From contig NZ_JIAK01000020.1 in NCBI RefSeq assembly GCF_000620765.1, positions 1 to 54,132 of the forward strand: 54,132 bases of DNA, written 5' to 3'. The translations under genes were made by a program, and so were the position numbers. This DNA comes from Desulfovermiculus halophilus DSM 18834 (GTDB taxonomy: Bacteria > Desulfobacterota > Desulfovibrionia > Desulfovibrionales > Desulfothermaceae). Each line of letters starts with the position of its first letter. Within the stretch, counting starts at the first letter, position 1. Shown in pieces: positions 16,696 to 25,896 of the stretch. The notes under the pieces are model-generated. The model saw only the letters and a list, made by a program, of their open reading frames with translations, was not told where the DNA came from and did no database searches.

Positions 16696-19600
16696 ATGCA
16701 TACCAACAAGCTCAAAGCCTACGCCCCCCAAGCCAGGCAAGAGTTCATCCAGGCAATCACCGATCGGGCCAAGGTCCTGGGGCTGTCTGAATCCAAGATC
16801 GAACCTGTCCAACTCCAGGGTGAGGTGGCCCTGATTGCCGGCAGGCCGTTTCCTGTCCAGGTAGCCAAGCAGCGAAAGGACCTGGAAGCCAGGATAGAGC
16901 TCAAAGGCTTTGCCCAGGTCATGGAGGAGGTGGCCTACACTTGGTTCAACCGGTTCATGGCCCTGAGATACATGGAGCTGCACGACTATCTGGGACATGG
17001 CTACCGGGTGCTGAGCAACCCCAGCGGATCGGACATCCCCGAGATCCTGGAGAAGGCCACCAGCGTTGAGCTGCCCGGGCTAGACCAGGACAAAGTGGCT
17101 GAGATGCGCTTGGCCGGAGACAAGGACGCTGAGCTGTACCGTCTGCTCCTGATTACCCAGTGCAACACCCTGCACCGGGTCATGCCTTTTCTGTTTGAGC
17201 GGGTCAGCGATGCATCCGAGCTGCTCCTGCCGGAGAATCTGCTGCAAACCAACTCCCCTATCCGCAAGATGGTCACCGAAATCCCGGAGGAGGACTGGGA
17301 GCATATCGAGATTGTGGGCTGGCTGTATCAGTTCTACATCTCGGAAAAAAAGAACCAGGTCATCGGCAAGACAGTCAAAAGCGAGGACATCCCGGCCGCC
17401 ACCCAGCTGTTTACCCCCAACTGGATTGTGAAATACATGGTCCAGAACACCCTGGGCCGCAAGTGGCTGATGACCTACCCGGACTCATCCATCCGGGACA
17501 CAATGGAGTTCTACATCCAGCCGGCGGAGCAGGAGCCGGAGGTCCAGGCTCAGCTGGAAGCCATCACCCCCAGGGAGCTACATCCAGAGGATCTGACCTT
17601 CATGGACCCGGCCTGTGGATCGGGTCATATCCTGGCCGAGGCCTACGATCTGTTCAAAGAGATTTATCTGGAGCGCGGCTACCGCACCCGGGACATCCCC
17701 AGGCACATTCTGGAACTCAACCTCTTTGGTCTGGACATCGACGACCGGGCCGCCCAGCTGGCCCGCTTCACCGTTCTCATGAAGGCCAGGGCCGACGACC
17801 GGCACATTCTCAACCCGGAACGACCCGTAACCTTAAACATCATGGCCATCCAGGAGAGCAAGGGCCTGGATGAAAAGGAAATGGTCTCCACCCTGCTCAA
17901 GGAACGCACCGTGGAGGTGGGCAAGCCCAAGATGCAGCAGCAGTATCTGGTCCAGCCCACACAGGAGCAGGCCTATCTCAAGGGCAAGGACAAGCCTGAG
18001 GTGAGTCAGGACGAGCTGAAATCCCTCTTGCACCTCTTTCAGGACGCCAAGACCTTCGGTTCCCTGCTCACAGTGCCGGACAAAGTCAAAGACGCCATGG
18101 CCAGGCTGGAGAAGCTGATAAGAAACGCCTTGAGCAGGGATGAATACTCCAAAAGCATGGCCAGAAAGCTCCTGCCGTTGGTCCGCCAGGCCAGATTGTT
18201 GGCTACAGAGTATGACTTTGTTGTGGCCAATCCGCCGTATATGGGGAGTAAGGGTTTGAATGCCGAGCTCAAATCATTCCTCAAAGACAACTATGCAGAT
18301 TATAAGTCTGATCTCTTTTCAGCATTTATTGTCAGCAACCTGGAAATGTCCAAAAAGCACGCCCAGCTTGGATTTATGTCTCCCTATGTGTGGATGTTCA
18401 TTTCTTCCTATGAAACGTTGCGGAGTTTTCTGCTTAACGAAAAGACGATCACTTCTCTTATTCAGCTGGAATACTCAGGATTTGAAGGTGCTACGGTCCC
18501 TATCTGCACATACACCATAGAAAACAGTTACCTGCCCAACTTCAAGGGGAGCTATATCCGTCTTTCGGATTTCCGAGGAGCAAATAATCAGGCACCAAAA
18601 ACATTAGAGGCAATACAACATCCTGATTGTGGATGGAACTATACTGCTTCAGGGGCTGATTTTAAGAAAATTCCTGGGAGTCCAATTGTTTATTGGGTTA
18701 GTAAAAACTTGATTAATTTATATAGAAATCCTTTACTAAAAGATTATTATACTGCAAAAGAAGGAGTTGGAACCAGAAATGATGATTTATTTATCAGGAT
18801 GTTTTGGGAAGTTTCCATGCAAAATATAGCAAAAGAAAAAAGATGGGTACTAACTGACAAAGCTGGTGACTTCAAAAAGTGGTATAAGGGTTTTTCTTAT
18901 ATTATGGATTGGGAAAATGATGGTTTTCGCATAAAAAATTATAAAAATAATGATGGTTCGTTAAGATCACGGCCACAGAATACCGACTATTTATTTTTAG
19001 AAGGCGTAACATGGGGAAAGGTAGGCTCTGGGATACCAAGCTTCCGTTGGAGGCCTAGCGGCTTAGGCTTTAATGATGCTGCCCCTACATTGTTTGGTGA
19101 TAATGTCCTTAATATATTGTCACAATTGAATTCTAAAGTAAATAGAAAGATTCTTACTTTTAGAGGAGAAACATTAAACATTACAACAGGCGTTGTTTTG
19201 GATATTCCTTTATTGACAATAAATGATAAATTATATTCAGATAAACTTCTGAATAATACTTTGTTAAATATTGATAGATCTAAAAAGGATTGGGATTATC
19301 ACGAAATTTCCTGGGATTTTACTATTCATTCTCATCTCAATTTGGAACATAAAACACAAACTATGCCTGCTACTTATACTAAACTCCGCTCCCACTGGCA
19401 CCAAACAACCCAAGAAATGAAGCGCTTGGAAGAAGAAAACAACCGTATCTTCATTGAAGCCTACGGTCTCCAAGACGAACTCACCCCTGACGTCCCCCTG
19501 GAAGAGATCACACTGACCTGCAATCCCTACTACCGCTACGGGAGCAATAAGTCTGAAGAAGAGCTGGAAGCCCTGCTCCGGGCCGACACCATGAAGGAGC

Positions 19601-20337
19601 TTATCTCTTACGCCATCGGCTGCATGATGGGCCGCTACTCTTTAGATGAACCGGGTCTGCTATATGCCCACAGCGGCAACGAGGGCTTTGACCCCAGCCG
19701 GTATCAGACATTCCCGGCTGACGAGGACGGGATCATCCCGGTCATGGACGAGGACTGGTTTGCAGACGATGCCACCAACCGATTTGTGGAGTTCATCAAG
19801 GTTGCCTGGCCGCCGGAGACTTTGGACGAAAACCTGAAGTTTGTGGCCGACAGCCTTGGCCCCAAGAAGAGCGAAGACCCCTTAGAGACCCTCCGCCGAT
19901 TCATCAGCGACAAGTTCTTCAAGGACCACCACCTGAAAGTATACAAGAAGCGCCCCATCTACTGGCTGTTCTCCAGCGGCAAGCACAAGGCCTTCCAGTG
20001 CCTAGTCTACCTGCACCGCTACAACGAATCCACACTATCCCGCATGCGGGCCATGTACGTCACTCCGCTGCAAGGCAAATACAAGGCCAGGGTCGAATAC
20101 CTGGAGCAGGAACGAGACAATGCCAGTTCGGCCAGTGTGCGGAACAATATGCAGAAAGAGCTGGACAGCATGCGCAAGAAGCAGGAAGAGCTCCGCCACT
20201 TCGACGAGCTCCTGCGCCACTACGCAGACCAGCGCATCAGCCTGGACTTGGATGACGGGGTGAAGGTCAACTACGGCAAGTTCGGGGATCTGCTGGCTGA
20301 GATAAAGGCGGTGACTGGGAAAAAGGCTGGGGAGTAG
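16696..20337 (+). CDS. pglX: BREX type 1 adenine-specific DNA methyltransferase PglX
   Basis: A 1213-residue N6-adenine methyltransferase that marks host DNA and defines the sequence BREX treats as self. The SAM-binding motif is near residues 301-319 (FMDPACGSGHILAEAYDLF) and the catalytic NPPY is at about 512-515 (DFVVANPPYMGSKG). Downstream comes the target-recognition region. From about 18550 to 19390 (residues about 620-900) the DNA becomes strikingly AT-rich, with codons such as AAA, TTA, ATA and GAT, while both sides are GC-rich. The C-terminal part (SHWHQTTQEMKRLEEENNRI onward) is coiled-coil rich. No frameshift is seen. Confidence 0.95.
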   Translation: MHTNKLKAYAPQARQEFIQAITDRAKVLGLSESKIEPVQLQGEVALIAGRPFPVQVAKQRKDLEARIELKGFAQVMEEVAYTWFNRFMALRYMELHDYLGHGYRVLSNPSGSDIPEILEKATSVELPGLDQDKVAEMRLAGDKDAELYRLLLITQCNTLHRVMPFLFERVSDASELLLPENLLQTNSPIRKMVTEIPEEDWEHIEIVGWLYQFYISEKKNQVIGKTVKSEDIPAATQLFTPNWIVKYMVQNTLGRKWLMTYPDSSIRDTMEFYIQPAEQEPEVQAQLEAITPRELHPEDLTFMDPACGSGHILAEAYDLFKEIYLERGYRTRDIPRHILELNLFGLDIDDRAAQLARFTVLMKARADDRHILNPERPVTLNIMAIQESKGLDEKEMVSTLLKERTVEVGKPKMQQQYLVQPTQEQAYLKGKDKPEVSQDELKSLLHLFQDAKTFGSLLTVPDKVKDAMARLEKLIRNALSRDEYSKSMARKLLPLVRQARLLATEYDFVVANPPYMGSKGLNAELKSFLKDNYADYKSDLFSAFIVSNLEMSKKHAQLGFMSPYVWMFISSYETLRSFLLNEKTITSLIQLEYSGFEGATVPICTYTIENSYLPNFKGSYIRLSDFRGANNQAPKTLEAIQHPDCGWNYTASGADFKKIPGSPIVYWVSKNLINLYRNPLLKDYYTAKEGVGTRNDDLFIRMFWEVSMQNIAKEKRWVLTDKAGDFKKWYKGFSYIMDWENDGFRIKNYKNNDGSLRSRPQNTDYLFLEGVTWGKVGSGIPSFRWRPSGLGFNDAAPTLFGDNVLNILSQLNSKVNRKILTFRGETLNITTGVVLDIPLLTINDKLYSDKLLNNTLLNIDRSKKDWDYHEISWDFTIHSHLNLEHKTQTMPATYTKLRSHWHQTTQEMKRLEEENNRIFIEAYGLQDELTPDVPLEEITLTCNPYYRYGSNKSEEELEALLRADTMKELISYAIGCMMGRYSLDEPGLLYAHSGNEGFDPSRYQTFPADEDGIIPVMDEDWFADDATNRFVEFIKVAWPPETLDENLKFVADSLGPKKSEDPLETLRRFISDKFFKDHHLKVYKKRPIYWLFSSGKHKAFQCLVYLHRYNESTLSRMRAMYVTPLQGKYKARVEYLEQERDNASSASVRNNMQKELDSMRKKQEELRHFDELLRHYADQRISLDLDDGVKVNYGKFGDLLAEIKAVTGKKAGE

Positions 20338-20363
20338 GCTGAACAAGAATAGGATAACTTGAT

Positions 20364-21122
20364 ATGGATCATAAGCAACAAAACCAGATTAACCTAGCCA
20401 AACGAGAATCTCCAAGGAAAAGCTTTCACATGCATAGCATTTTCCCTGGACTAATCTATTTTTTCATAGATGAGCTCGATAGTCTTGATAGATATGCACT
20501 ATATTCTGAAGAATTTATTAAGAACAAAATGGTTGACTTTGACAAGAGAATGGAAACCTATGCCAAAGAAAACCAACTAGATGAATATGATGCTGATGCA
20601 TATTATGATTACAAACGCGAGGAGATTGACGACCACTTTAAATATCATCCATCTTTTATGTATCAATCACTTTTGATTCTTTCATGTTCATTTTTTGAGT
20701 CAAATTTTGTTGATCTTTGTAAGCACCTAGAAAAATATGAAAACTTAAAAATAGAATTATCTAGTGAAAAAATTAAAGATCATAACAAACTAAAGAAATA
20801 TTCACAGTTTCTTTGTAGAAATTTTATGATATGCCCACAGTATTCATCATATTGGAAATATATACAAAACGCTTATACTATTCGCAACTTATTTGTTCAT
20901 GCTAACTCAGATATATCCCTTCTCAAGGAGAATCAGCAAGCAAAAACAGAAAAGATAATTAAGAATTTGTATAATTATGAAATCACAATGGATCATAATT
21001 TGGTTAAATTGAGGTCTGGAAAATATGCTAGATTTATCATAAGTACAATGAAATCATTCTTAGAAGACTTCAAAAAAGCCTGCGTTGAAAACAATATGCT
21101 TGGACCTAAGTTTTGGCCTTAA
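20364..21122 (+). CDS. HEPN-like protein, putative RNase, inserted in the BREX operon
   Basis: A 252-residue AT-rich gene with a composition like the pglX recognition region and unlike the neighbouring BREX genes. The protein is helical and acidic to neutral. Near the C-terminal third it has IRNLFVHANSD, in which R174 and H179 make an Rx4H motif as in HEPN ribonucleases of toxin-antitoxin and abortive-infection systems. It lies 27 bases after pglX and overlaps the reading frame upstream of the AlbA gene, so the two are probably co-transcribed. I do not recognise a named family. A function in phage defence is inferred from the motif and place. Confidence 0.7.
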   Translation: MDHKQQNQINLAKRESPRKSFHMHSIFPGLIYFFIDELDSLDRYALYSEEFIKNKMVDFDKRMETYAKENQLDEYDADAYYDYKREEIDDHFKYHPSFMYQSLLILSCSFFESNFVDLCKHLEKYENLKIELSSEKIKDHNKLKKYSQFLCRNFMICPQYSSYWKYIQNAYTIRNLFVHANSDISLLKENQQAKTEKIIKNLYNYEITMDHNLVKLRSGKYARFIISTMKSFLEDFKKACVENNMLGPKFWP

Positions 21123-21150
21123 GAAACTTAAAGAAACGGATTGTATAAGA

Positions 21151-22614
21151 ATGTTTTCAACCATTGAGCATGTCCTCCAATCCCCTGAAAGCAAAACCCT
21201 GGAGTTCAAGAGGGATCTCTCCTCTCCACGGAACTTCCTCAAGACTCTTGTGGCTTTTGCCAATACCGCTGGCGGAAGGCTTGTGTTTGGGGTGGATGAC
21301 CAGAAAAACATAGTTGGGATTGATCAGCCCCTGGATGAAGAGGAAAGGCTGTGCAGTCTGGTTGCCGATGCCATTGCCCCGCGTTTGGTGCCCAACATTG
21401 AATTCATTACTGTGGAGGACAAGACCCTGCTCACAGTGGAGGTCTTCCTCAGCGGTTTGCGGCCTCATTATATCAAGGCTGAGGGTCCGGAAGCCGGTGT
21501 TTATATTCGCCTGGGCTCCACGAACCGACAGGCCGACCGGGAACTCATAGCCGAGCTCCGCCGGACTGCTGAGGGTATTTCCTTTGACGAGCTGTCCATG
21601 CCCGGTTTGTCCATTGACGACCTGGACCTGAAAGCAGCCAGGGAGATGTTCGGCCAGGAACGGTCTCTGGGTGAGAACGAGCTGCATACTCTGAAACTTG
21701 TCACCCAGGATCAGGGCAAGGTGGTGCCGACCAAGGGAGCGATTCTCCTTTTCGGCAAGGAACGGGAACGCCACTTTTCCGATGCCTGGGTCCAATGCGG
21801 TAGGTTTGTAGGCTGGGACAAGGCGGATATATTTGATCATGCTGAACTGCATGACCACCTGCCCCAGGCTGTAGACAGCATCATGTTGTTTCTAAAAAAG
21901 CACGCCATGCGCGGTGCGGACTTTTCCGAGATACGGCGCAAGGATGTCTGGAGCATCCCGCTGGGCATATTGCGGGAGGTGGTCATCAACGCCTTGGTGC
22001 ATGCCGATTACTCCCAGCGCGGCGCACCTATCCGGGTCGCCTTTTTTGACGACCGGATTGAGGTGGAGAACCCGGGCATGCTCCTGCCGGGTATGACTGT
22101 GGAGGACATGAAGCAGGGGATCTCCAAAATCCGCAATCACGTTATTGCCCGGATCTTCCGGGAACTGAACCTGATTGAGCAATGGGGCAGCGGCATGCCC
22201 CGTATCTTCCGAGAAGCCCGGGAATTGGGCCTGCCGGAACTGGAGATTATGGAGATCGGCACCCGGGTCCGGGTAGTTGTGCATCTGGCAGAGCAGGTCC
22301 AAATTCCAAGTTCATCTTCTCAAAAGACTACTACAGATAATGAGCGGCTAGAGTCGGAGCTAGAGTCACGGCTAGAGTCGCAGTTAGGGTCACGTTTAGC
22401 GACAAAGATTCTATTTCTGTTACAGAAGGAGGAATCAGGGAAACATGGGCTGGCAACACAGTTAGGTCATAAAAGCGTATCAGGGGAACTGCACAAACAA
22501 GTCAAGCGAATGCTTGATCTGGGTCTGATTGAGATGACTATCCCGGAAAAGCCCAACAGCCGATTGCAGAAATACCGCCTGACGGACAAGGGCAGAAGAC
22601 TGTTGTCTGAATGA
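21151..22614 (+). CDS. Schlafen AlbA_2 / HATPase_c_4 domain protein (ATP-binding, putative DNA- or RNA-binding)
   Basis: A 487-residue protein from ATG 21151 (MFSTIEHVLQSPESKTLEFK). The N-terminal AlbA_2 domain spans about residues 10-130 (ESKTLEFKRDL, VAFANTAGGRLVFGVDD, GVYIRLGSTNRQAD). A GHKL-like ATP-binding domain follows (REVVINALVHADYSQRGAPI, IEQWGSGMPRIFREARELGL). A Glu/Arg repeat linker (RLESELESRLESQLGSRLA) comes next, then a C-terminal winged helix. This family appears repeatedly within BREX and other defence loci; its biochemical role is unclear. The upstream in-frame start at 21085 overlaps the HEPN gene and precedes the conserved part. Composition is GC-rich, unlike the HEPN gene. 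Confidence 0.85.
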   Translation: MFSTIEHVLQSPESKTLEFKRDLSSPRNFLKTLVAFANTAGGRLVFGVDDQKNIVGIDQPLDEEERLCSLVADAIAPRLVPNIEFITVEDKTLLTVEVFLSGLRPHYIKAEGPEAGVYIRLGSTNRQADRELIAELRRTAEGISFDELSMPGLSIDDLDLKAAREMFGQERSLGENELHTLKLVTQDQGKVVPTKGAILLFGKERERHFSDAWVQCGRFVGWDKADIFDHAELHDHLPQAVDSIMLFLKKHAMRGADFSEIRRKDVWSIPLGILREVVINALVHADYSQRGAPIRVAFFDDRIEVENPGMLLPGMTVEDMKQGISKIRNHVIARIFRELNLIEQWGSGMPRIFREARELGLPELEIMEIGTRVRVVVHLAEQVQIPSSSSQKTTTDNERLESELESRLESQLGSRLATKILFLLQKEESGKHGLATQLGHKSVSGELHKQVKRMLDLGLIEMTIPEKPNSRLQKYRLTDKGRRLLSE

Positions 22615-22641
22615 AAGACCATATGCAAAAAAGAAGATCGC

Positions 22642-22772
22642 CCACTACAGCGAGCACTGAGGACACAGGATATGAGATTTTTCCCTCCTCTTCCCTCTGT
22701 GCTCTCTGTGTCCTCTGTGGTGAATGTCTTTTCCTTCAGCCTTCAGCCTAATCTTCAAACCTTCAGCCTTCT
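22642..22772. repeat. Gene-less copy of the CACAGAG inverted repeat plus CTTCAGCCT repeats
   Basis: The left arm at 22642-22669 is diverged; the right arm at 22695-22721 is identical over 27 bp to the right arm at 26306-26332 that flanks the GxxExxY gene. Here no gene lies between the arms. Positions 22732-22772 hold three CCTTCAGCCTT units directly before pglZ. Confidence 0.75.
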
Positions 22773-22781
22773 TCATACACC

Positions 22782-25397
22782 ATGAACACCGCCCAAATCA
22801 CCGACAGCCTCAATCACCTCTTCCATACCCAAGGCCACCGCATCGTCTTCTGGCACGACCCGGACCAGGAGTTTGTGGATCTGGCGCCCGAGCTCAGTCT
22901 GGATGGAGTGCGTCTCATCCACCTGGATCAGGAGAGCAAACTTGAACTTAAGGTTCGTCTGGAGCTTGAGGACCAGGACGGCAAATATCTGCTCTACTCT
23001 CCGGCCCCTGAGCCCAGCCCGGACCAGGACTGGCTCTTGGATATCCGTCTCTACAGCCGCAGCTTCCATGCTGATCAGCCCTCCATGCTGCTTAGTGAAT
23101 TGGGCCTGAGCCATCAGGCCATGCGCGAGCATCTCAGGCAGCGGATAAAATTCTTCAAGAACCAGGACCGGACACTGCGGCTGAAGAAGCTGACCACCGC
23201 GGACGACCGGGAAAAGGATATGGACACCAAGATGCTGGCTGTTCTCACCCGGGCGGACCAGGCCAGTATATTCGATATTCTGATGAAGCTCTTTGGGGAG
23301 ATGTGCACAGAGGATGGATGTGACTTCAAGAGCCCGCCCAAGTCCTGGACGGATATAGAGAAATTCGGCCTGACCCCCTTCTTCTGGGAGGAAATGTCCA
23401 GGACCTTTGGCTATGATGCCCAGACCCCCAATCTCTCCGACTTGCTCATCCGCCTCTTGATCGCGGATATGGCCAATACCCTGCGCGGCGACCTGCCCAG
23501 GTCTTTGCAGCACTTCCGGCTCCAGGACCAGCAGGTGAGCACCAATGTCTCTGTGTTTGTTGACCAATGGCGAAAACACCTGGGGCATTACAAGCAGTAT
23601 ACCCAGATCTCCGGGCAGGTGGCAGATGAGCTGGGACTCCAGGACCAGCTGGCGGCCTATGACGCCCACTCCCTGTTGGAAGTAATGACCTTTGAGGCTG
23701 TGGAGCGCCAGATCATCCGGTCTCTTCGTTCTCAGATCATCCAGGAAGAGGCAGAGCGCTTTGACGAGCTCAAATCCGCCATCCTCAGCAGGCGGGACGG
23801 ACATTGGGCCACTATCCATCTGGACGGGTATGAGCATACATCCAATATCTACGCCACCATCTACGACGGGCTGGACGCTGTGCTCGACCTCCTGGAGCTG
23901 TGCCGCGAATACGGCCAGGGCTTAAGCTATGCCACTGCGGATCAGATGTATCAGGCCTATGTCCGGGAGCTGTACCGTTTTGATCAGCTCTACCGTCATT
24001 TCCACGAAGCGGCGGATATTGTGGAACTGGCCGGCTGGGATGTGCTCAAAGAGGTGCACAAGGTGGTCGAGTCCTGCTACTCCAACTGGTACCTGGACCA
24101 GATCAGCCTGTGCTGGGGCGGTTTTCTGGACGGAGAGTCCGGCCTTGTGGCTGACTGGACCTTGCGCGATGTCCCCAAGCAGCAGTACTTTTTTTCCAAT
24201 CAGGTCAAACCCTTGCTCACCTCCTCCAGGAGCAAGGTCTTTGTGATCATAAGCGATGCGCTGCGTTATGAGATTGCCGAGGAGCTGGCCAGAGACATTA
24301 ACTCCAAGTCCAGGTTCAAGGCCAAGCTCACATCCCAGCTCGGGGTTTTGCCCAGCTACACTGCCTTGGGAATGGCCGCCCTGATGCCCAGGTCCAGATA
24401 TGGCTATAAACAGGGAACGGATCAGATCCTGGTGGACGGCAAGCCCTGTGCCTCCCTGGAGCAACGCCAGGAGATCCTCTCCCAATATGAGGGCATTGCA
24501 GTCAGAGCCGAGGATCTGCTGGCCATGAATAAGGACCAGGGGCGGGAACTGGTCCGGCCCTGGCAGATCATCTACATCTTTCACAACCAGATCGACGCTA
24601 CCGGTGATTCGGCCTCCACGGAAACCAAGACCTTTTCTGCGGCCCACAAAACCATTATCGACCTCTCCTCCCTGGTCCGCTTTATCGTCAACAGCCTCAA
24701 CGGGTCCAACGTGCTGGTTACTGCCGATCACGGCTTTTTATATCAGGACACGCCCCCGGGAGCTCTGGAAAAGAGTGAGATAGGGTACAAGCCTGGGGGT
24801 GTGGTCAAGGCCAAAAAGCGCTATATTTTGGGCCACAACCTGGGAGAATCAGATAATGTCTGGCACGGGTATACATCCACCACCGCCGGAACCCAGGATG
24901 AGATGGAGTTCTGGATACCCAAGGGGGTGAACCGCTTTCATTTCTCCGGCGGGGCCAAGTTCATCCATGGCGGGGCCATGCCTCAGGAAGTGGTTGTGCC
25001 TGTGCTCCGGGTCAAGGAGCTGGATACCAAGGCGGCTGAGAAGGAAGCAGTGCGGAAGGTCGGGGTGTCCCTATTGGGCTCCAACCGCAAGGTGGTGAAC
25101 ACCATCTGCAAGTTTGAGTTCATTCAGACCGAAAAGACGTCAGAGCGCATGCTGCCCCGGACCCTGGTGGTTTCCATCCGGGATGGGGATACGTTGATCA
25201 GCAACGAGCAGACAGTGACCTTTGACAGTGGCTCTGACTCCATGGAGGAACGCAAGCGGCCGGTCAAGCTCATGCTCAAAAAAGGCGGCTACGACAATAC
25301 CAAGGAATACGCCCTGGTCCTTAGAGACCCGGACACTCAGATAGAACACGAGCGGATTCCGGTGAACATTGATTTGGCCTTTATGGATGACTTTTGA
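22782..25397 (+). CDS. pglZ: BREX type 1 phosphatase-like protein PglZ
   Basis: An 871-residue protein of the alkaline-phosphatase superfamily, the defining BREX component. Metal-site motifs are visible in VFVIISDALRYEIAEELARD near residue 490 and NVLVTADHGFLYQD near 648. The N-terminal part (VFWHDPDQEFVDLAPELSLD) is typical of the type 1 PglZ family. The C-terminal beta-rich domain (RTLVVSIRDGDTLISNEQTV) is complete. ATG 22782 lies straight after a repeat-filled spacer, and no strong Shine-Dalgarno sequence is visible. Its phosphatase substrate is not established. Confidence 0.95.
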   Translation: MNTAQITDSLNHLFHTQGHRIVFWHDPDQEFVDLAPELSLDGVRLIHLDQESKLELKVRLELEDQDGKYLLYSPAPEPSPDQDWLLDIRLYSRSFHADQPSMLLSELGLSHQAMREHLRQRIKFFKNQDRTLRLKKLTTADDREKDMDTKMLAVLTRADQASIFDILMKLFGEMCTEDGCDFKSPPKSWTDIEKFGLTPFFWEEMSRTFGYDAQTPNLSDLLIRLLIADMANTLRGDLPRSLQHFRLQDQQVSTNVSVFVDQWRKHLGHYKQYTQISGQVADELGLQDQLAAYDAHSLLEVMTFEAVERQIIRSLRSQIIQEEAERFDELKSAILSRRDGHWATIHLDGYEHTSNIYATIYDGLDAVLDLLELCREYGQGLSYATADQMYQAYVRELYRFDQLYRHFHEAADIVELAGWDVLKEVHKVVESCYSNWYLDQISLCWGGFLDGESGLVADWTLRDVPKQQYFFSNQVKPLLTSSRSKVFVIISDALRYEIAEELARDINSKSRFKAKLTSQLGVLPSYTALGMAALMPRSRYGYKQGTDQILVDGKPCASLEQRQEILSQYEGIAVRAEDLLAMNKDQGRELVRPWQIIYIFHNQIDATGDSASTETKTFSAAHKTIIDLSSLVRFIVNSLNGSNVLVTADHGFLYQDTPPGALEKSEIGYKPGGVVKAKKRYILGHNLGESDNVWHGYTSTTAGTQDEMEFWIPKGVNRFHFSGGAKFIHGGAMPQEVVVPVLRVKELDTKAAEKEAVRKVGVSLLGSNRKVVNTICKFEFIQTEKTSERMLPRTLVVSIRDGDTLISNEQTVTFDSGSDSMEERKRPVKLMLKKGGYDNTKEYALVLRDPDTQIEHERIPVNIDLAFMDDF

Positions 25398-25400
25398 AGA

Positions 25401-25452
25401 GGTAGACTGAAGGGAGATAGACTGAAGACTGAAGGGGGAAGGGCTGAAGATA
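25401..25452 (+). repeat. GACTGAAGG repeats after pglZ
   Basis: Four GACTGAAG-type units directly downstream of the pglZ stop, in the same orientation as the left arm after brxC. Part of the same spacer-repeat family. Confidence 0.55.
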
Positions 25453-25521
25453 AGGATTGACCTATAATTTCTTGTTTTCCTTCTGTCTTTGGTCCTTAAT
25501 TTTGTTCACGAAGGAGAAAAT

Positions 25522-25701
25522 ATGGAAACTTTGAAACAAGAAGCCCTTGAGGCCATATCCAATATGCCAGACAGCGCAAATATTGATGACATCATGTACC
25601 AGCTTTATGTCATGGACAAGGTGAGAAAAGGCAGAGATGCTGTCCAAAGCGAGGACAGCCTTTCTACTATTGAATTACGGAAGGATATGGAAACATGGTG
25701 A
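25522..25701 (+). CDS. Small antitoxin-like protein
   Basis: A 59-residue acidic helical protein: METLKQEALEAISNMPDSAN, then IDDIMYQLYVMDKVRKGRDA. Such short proteins are usually the antitoxin partner of RelE/ParE-type toxins, but no such toxin is next to it here. ATG 25522 has AAGGAG at good spacing. It overlaps the HicB-like gene by a few bases (ATG 25695, stop 25701). Family name not certain. Confidence 0.6.
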   Translation: METLKQEALEAISNMPDSANIDDIMYQLYVMDKVRKGRDAVQSEDSLSTIELRKDMETW

Positions 25702-25880
25702 GATATGAGACAATAATTTATTGGAGTGAAGAAGATCAGGTATACCTGGCGGAAGTGCCTGAATTGCCAGGATGCATAGCCCATGGAGATTCTTATGAAT
25801 CTGCTTTGGCCAACGCCAAAGAGGCTATCCAGCTCTGGATTGATACTGCTAAGGAATTTGGCGATCCAGTCCTCCAGTAA
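25695..25880 (+). CDS. HicB-like antitoxin
   Basis: A 61-residue protein. VYLAEVPELPGCIAHGDSYE and ALANAKEAIQLWIDTA are the signature of the HicB half-barrel, which normally neutralises the HicA RNase. No HicA-like gene lies on either side and there is no separate DNA-binding tail, so it is an orphan or works with the upstream small protein. Overlap with the preceding gene suggests a two-gene unit. Confidence 0.78.
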   Translation: MVRYETIIYWSEEDQVYLAEVPELPGCIAHGDSYESALANAKEAIQLWIDTAKEFGDPVLQ

Positions 25881-25896
25881 AAAAGAAAAGATTACA

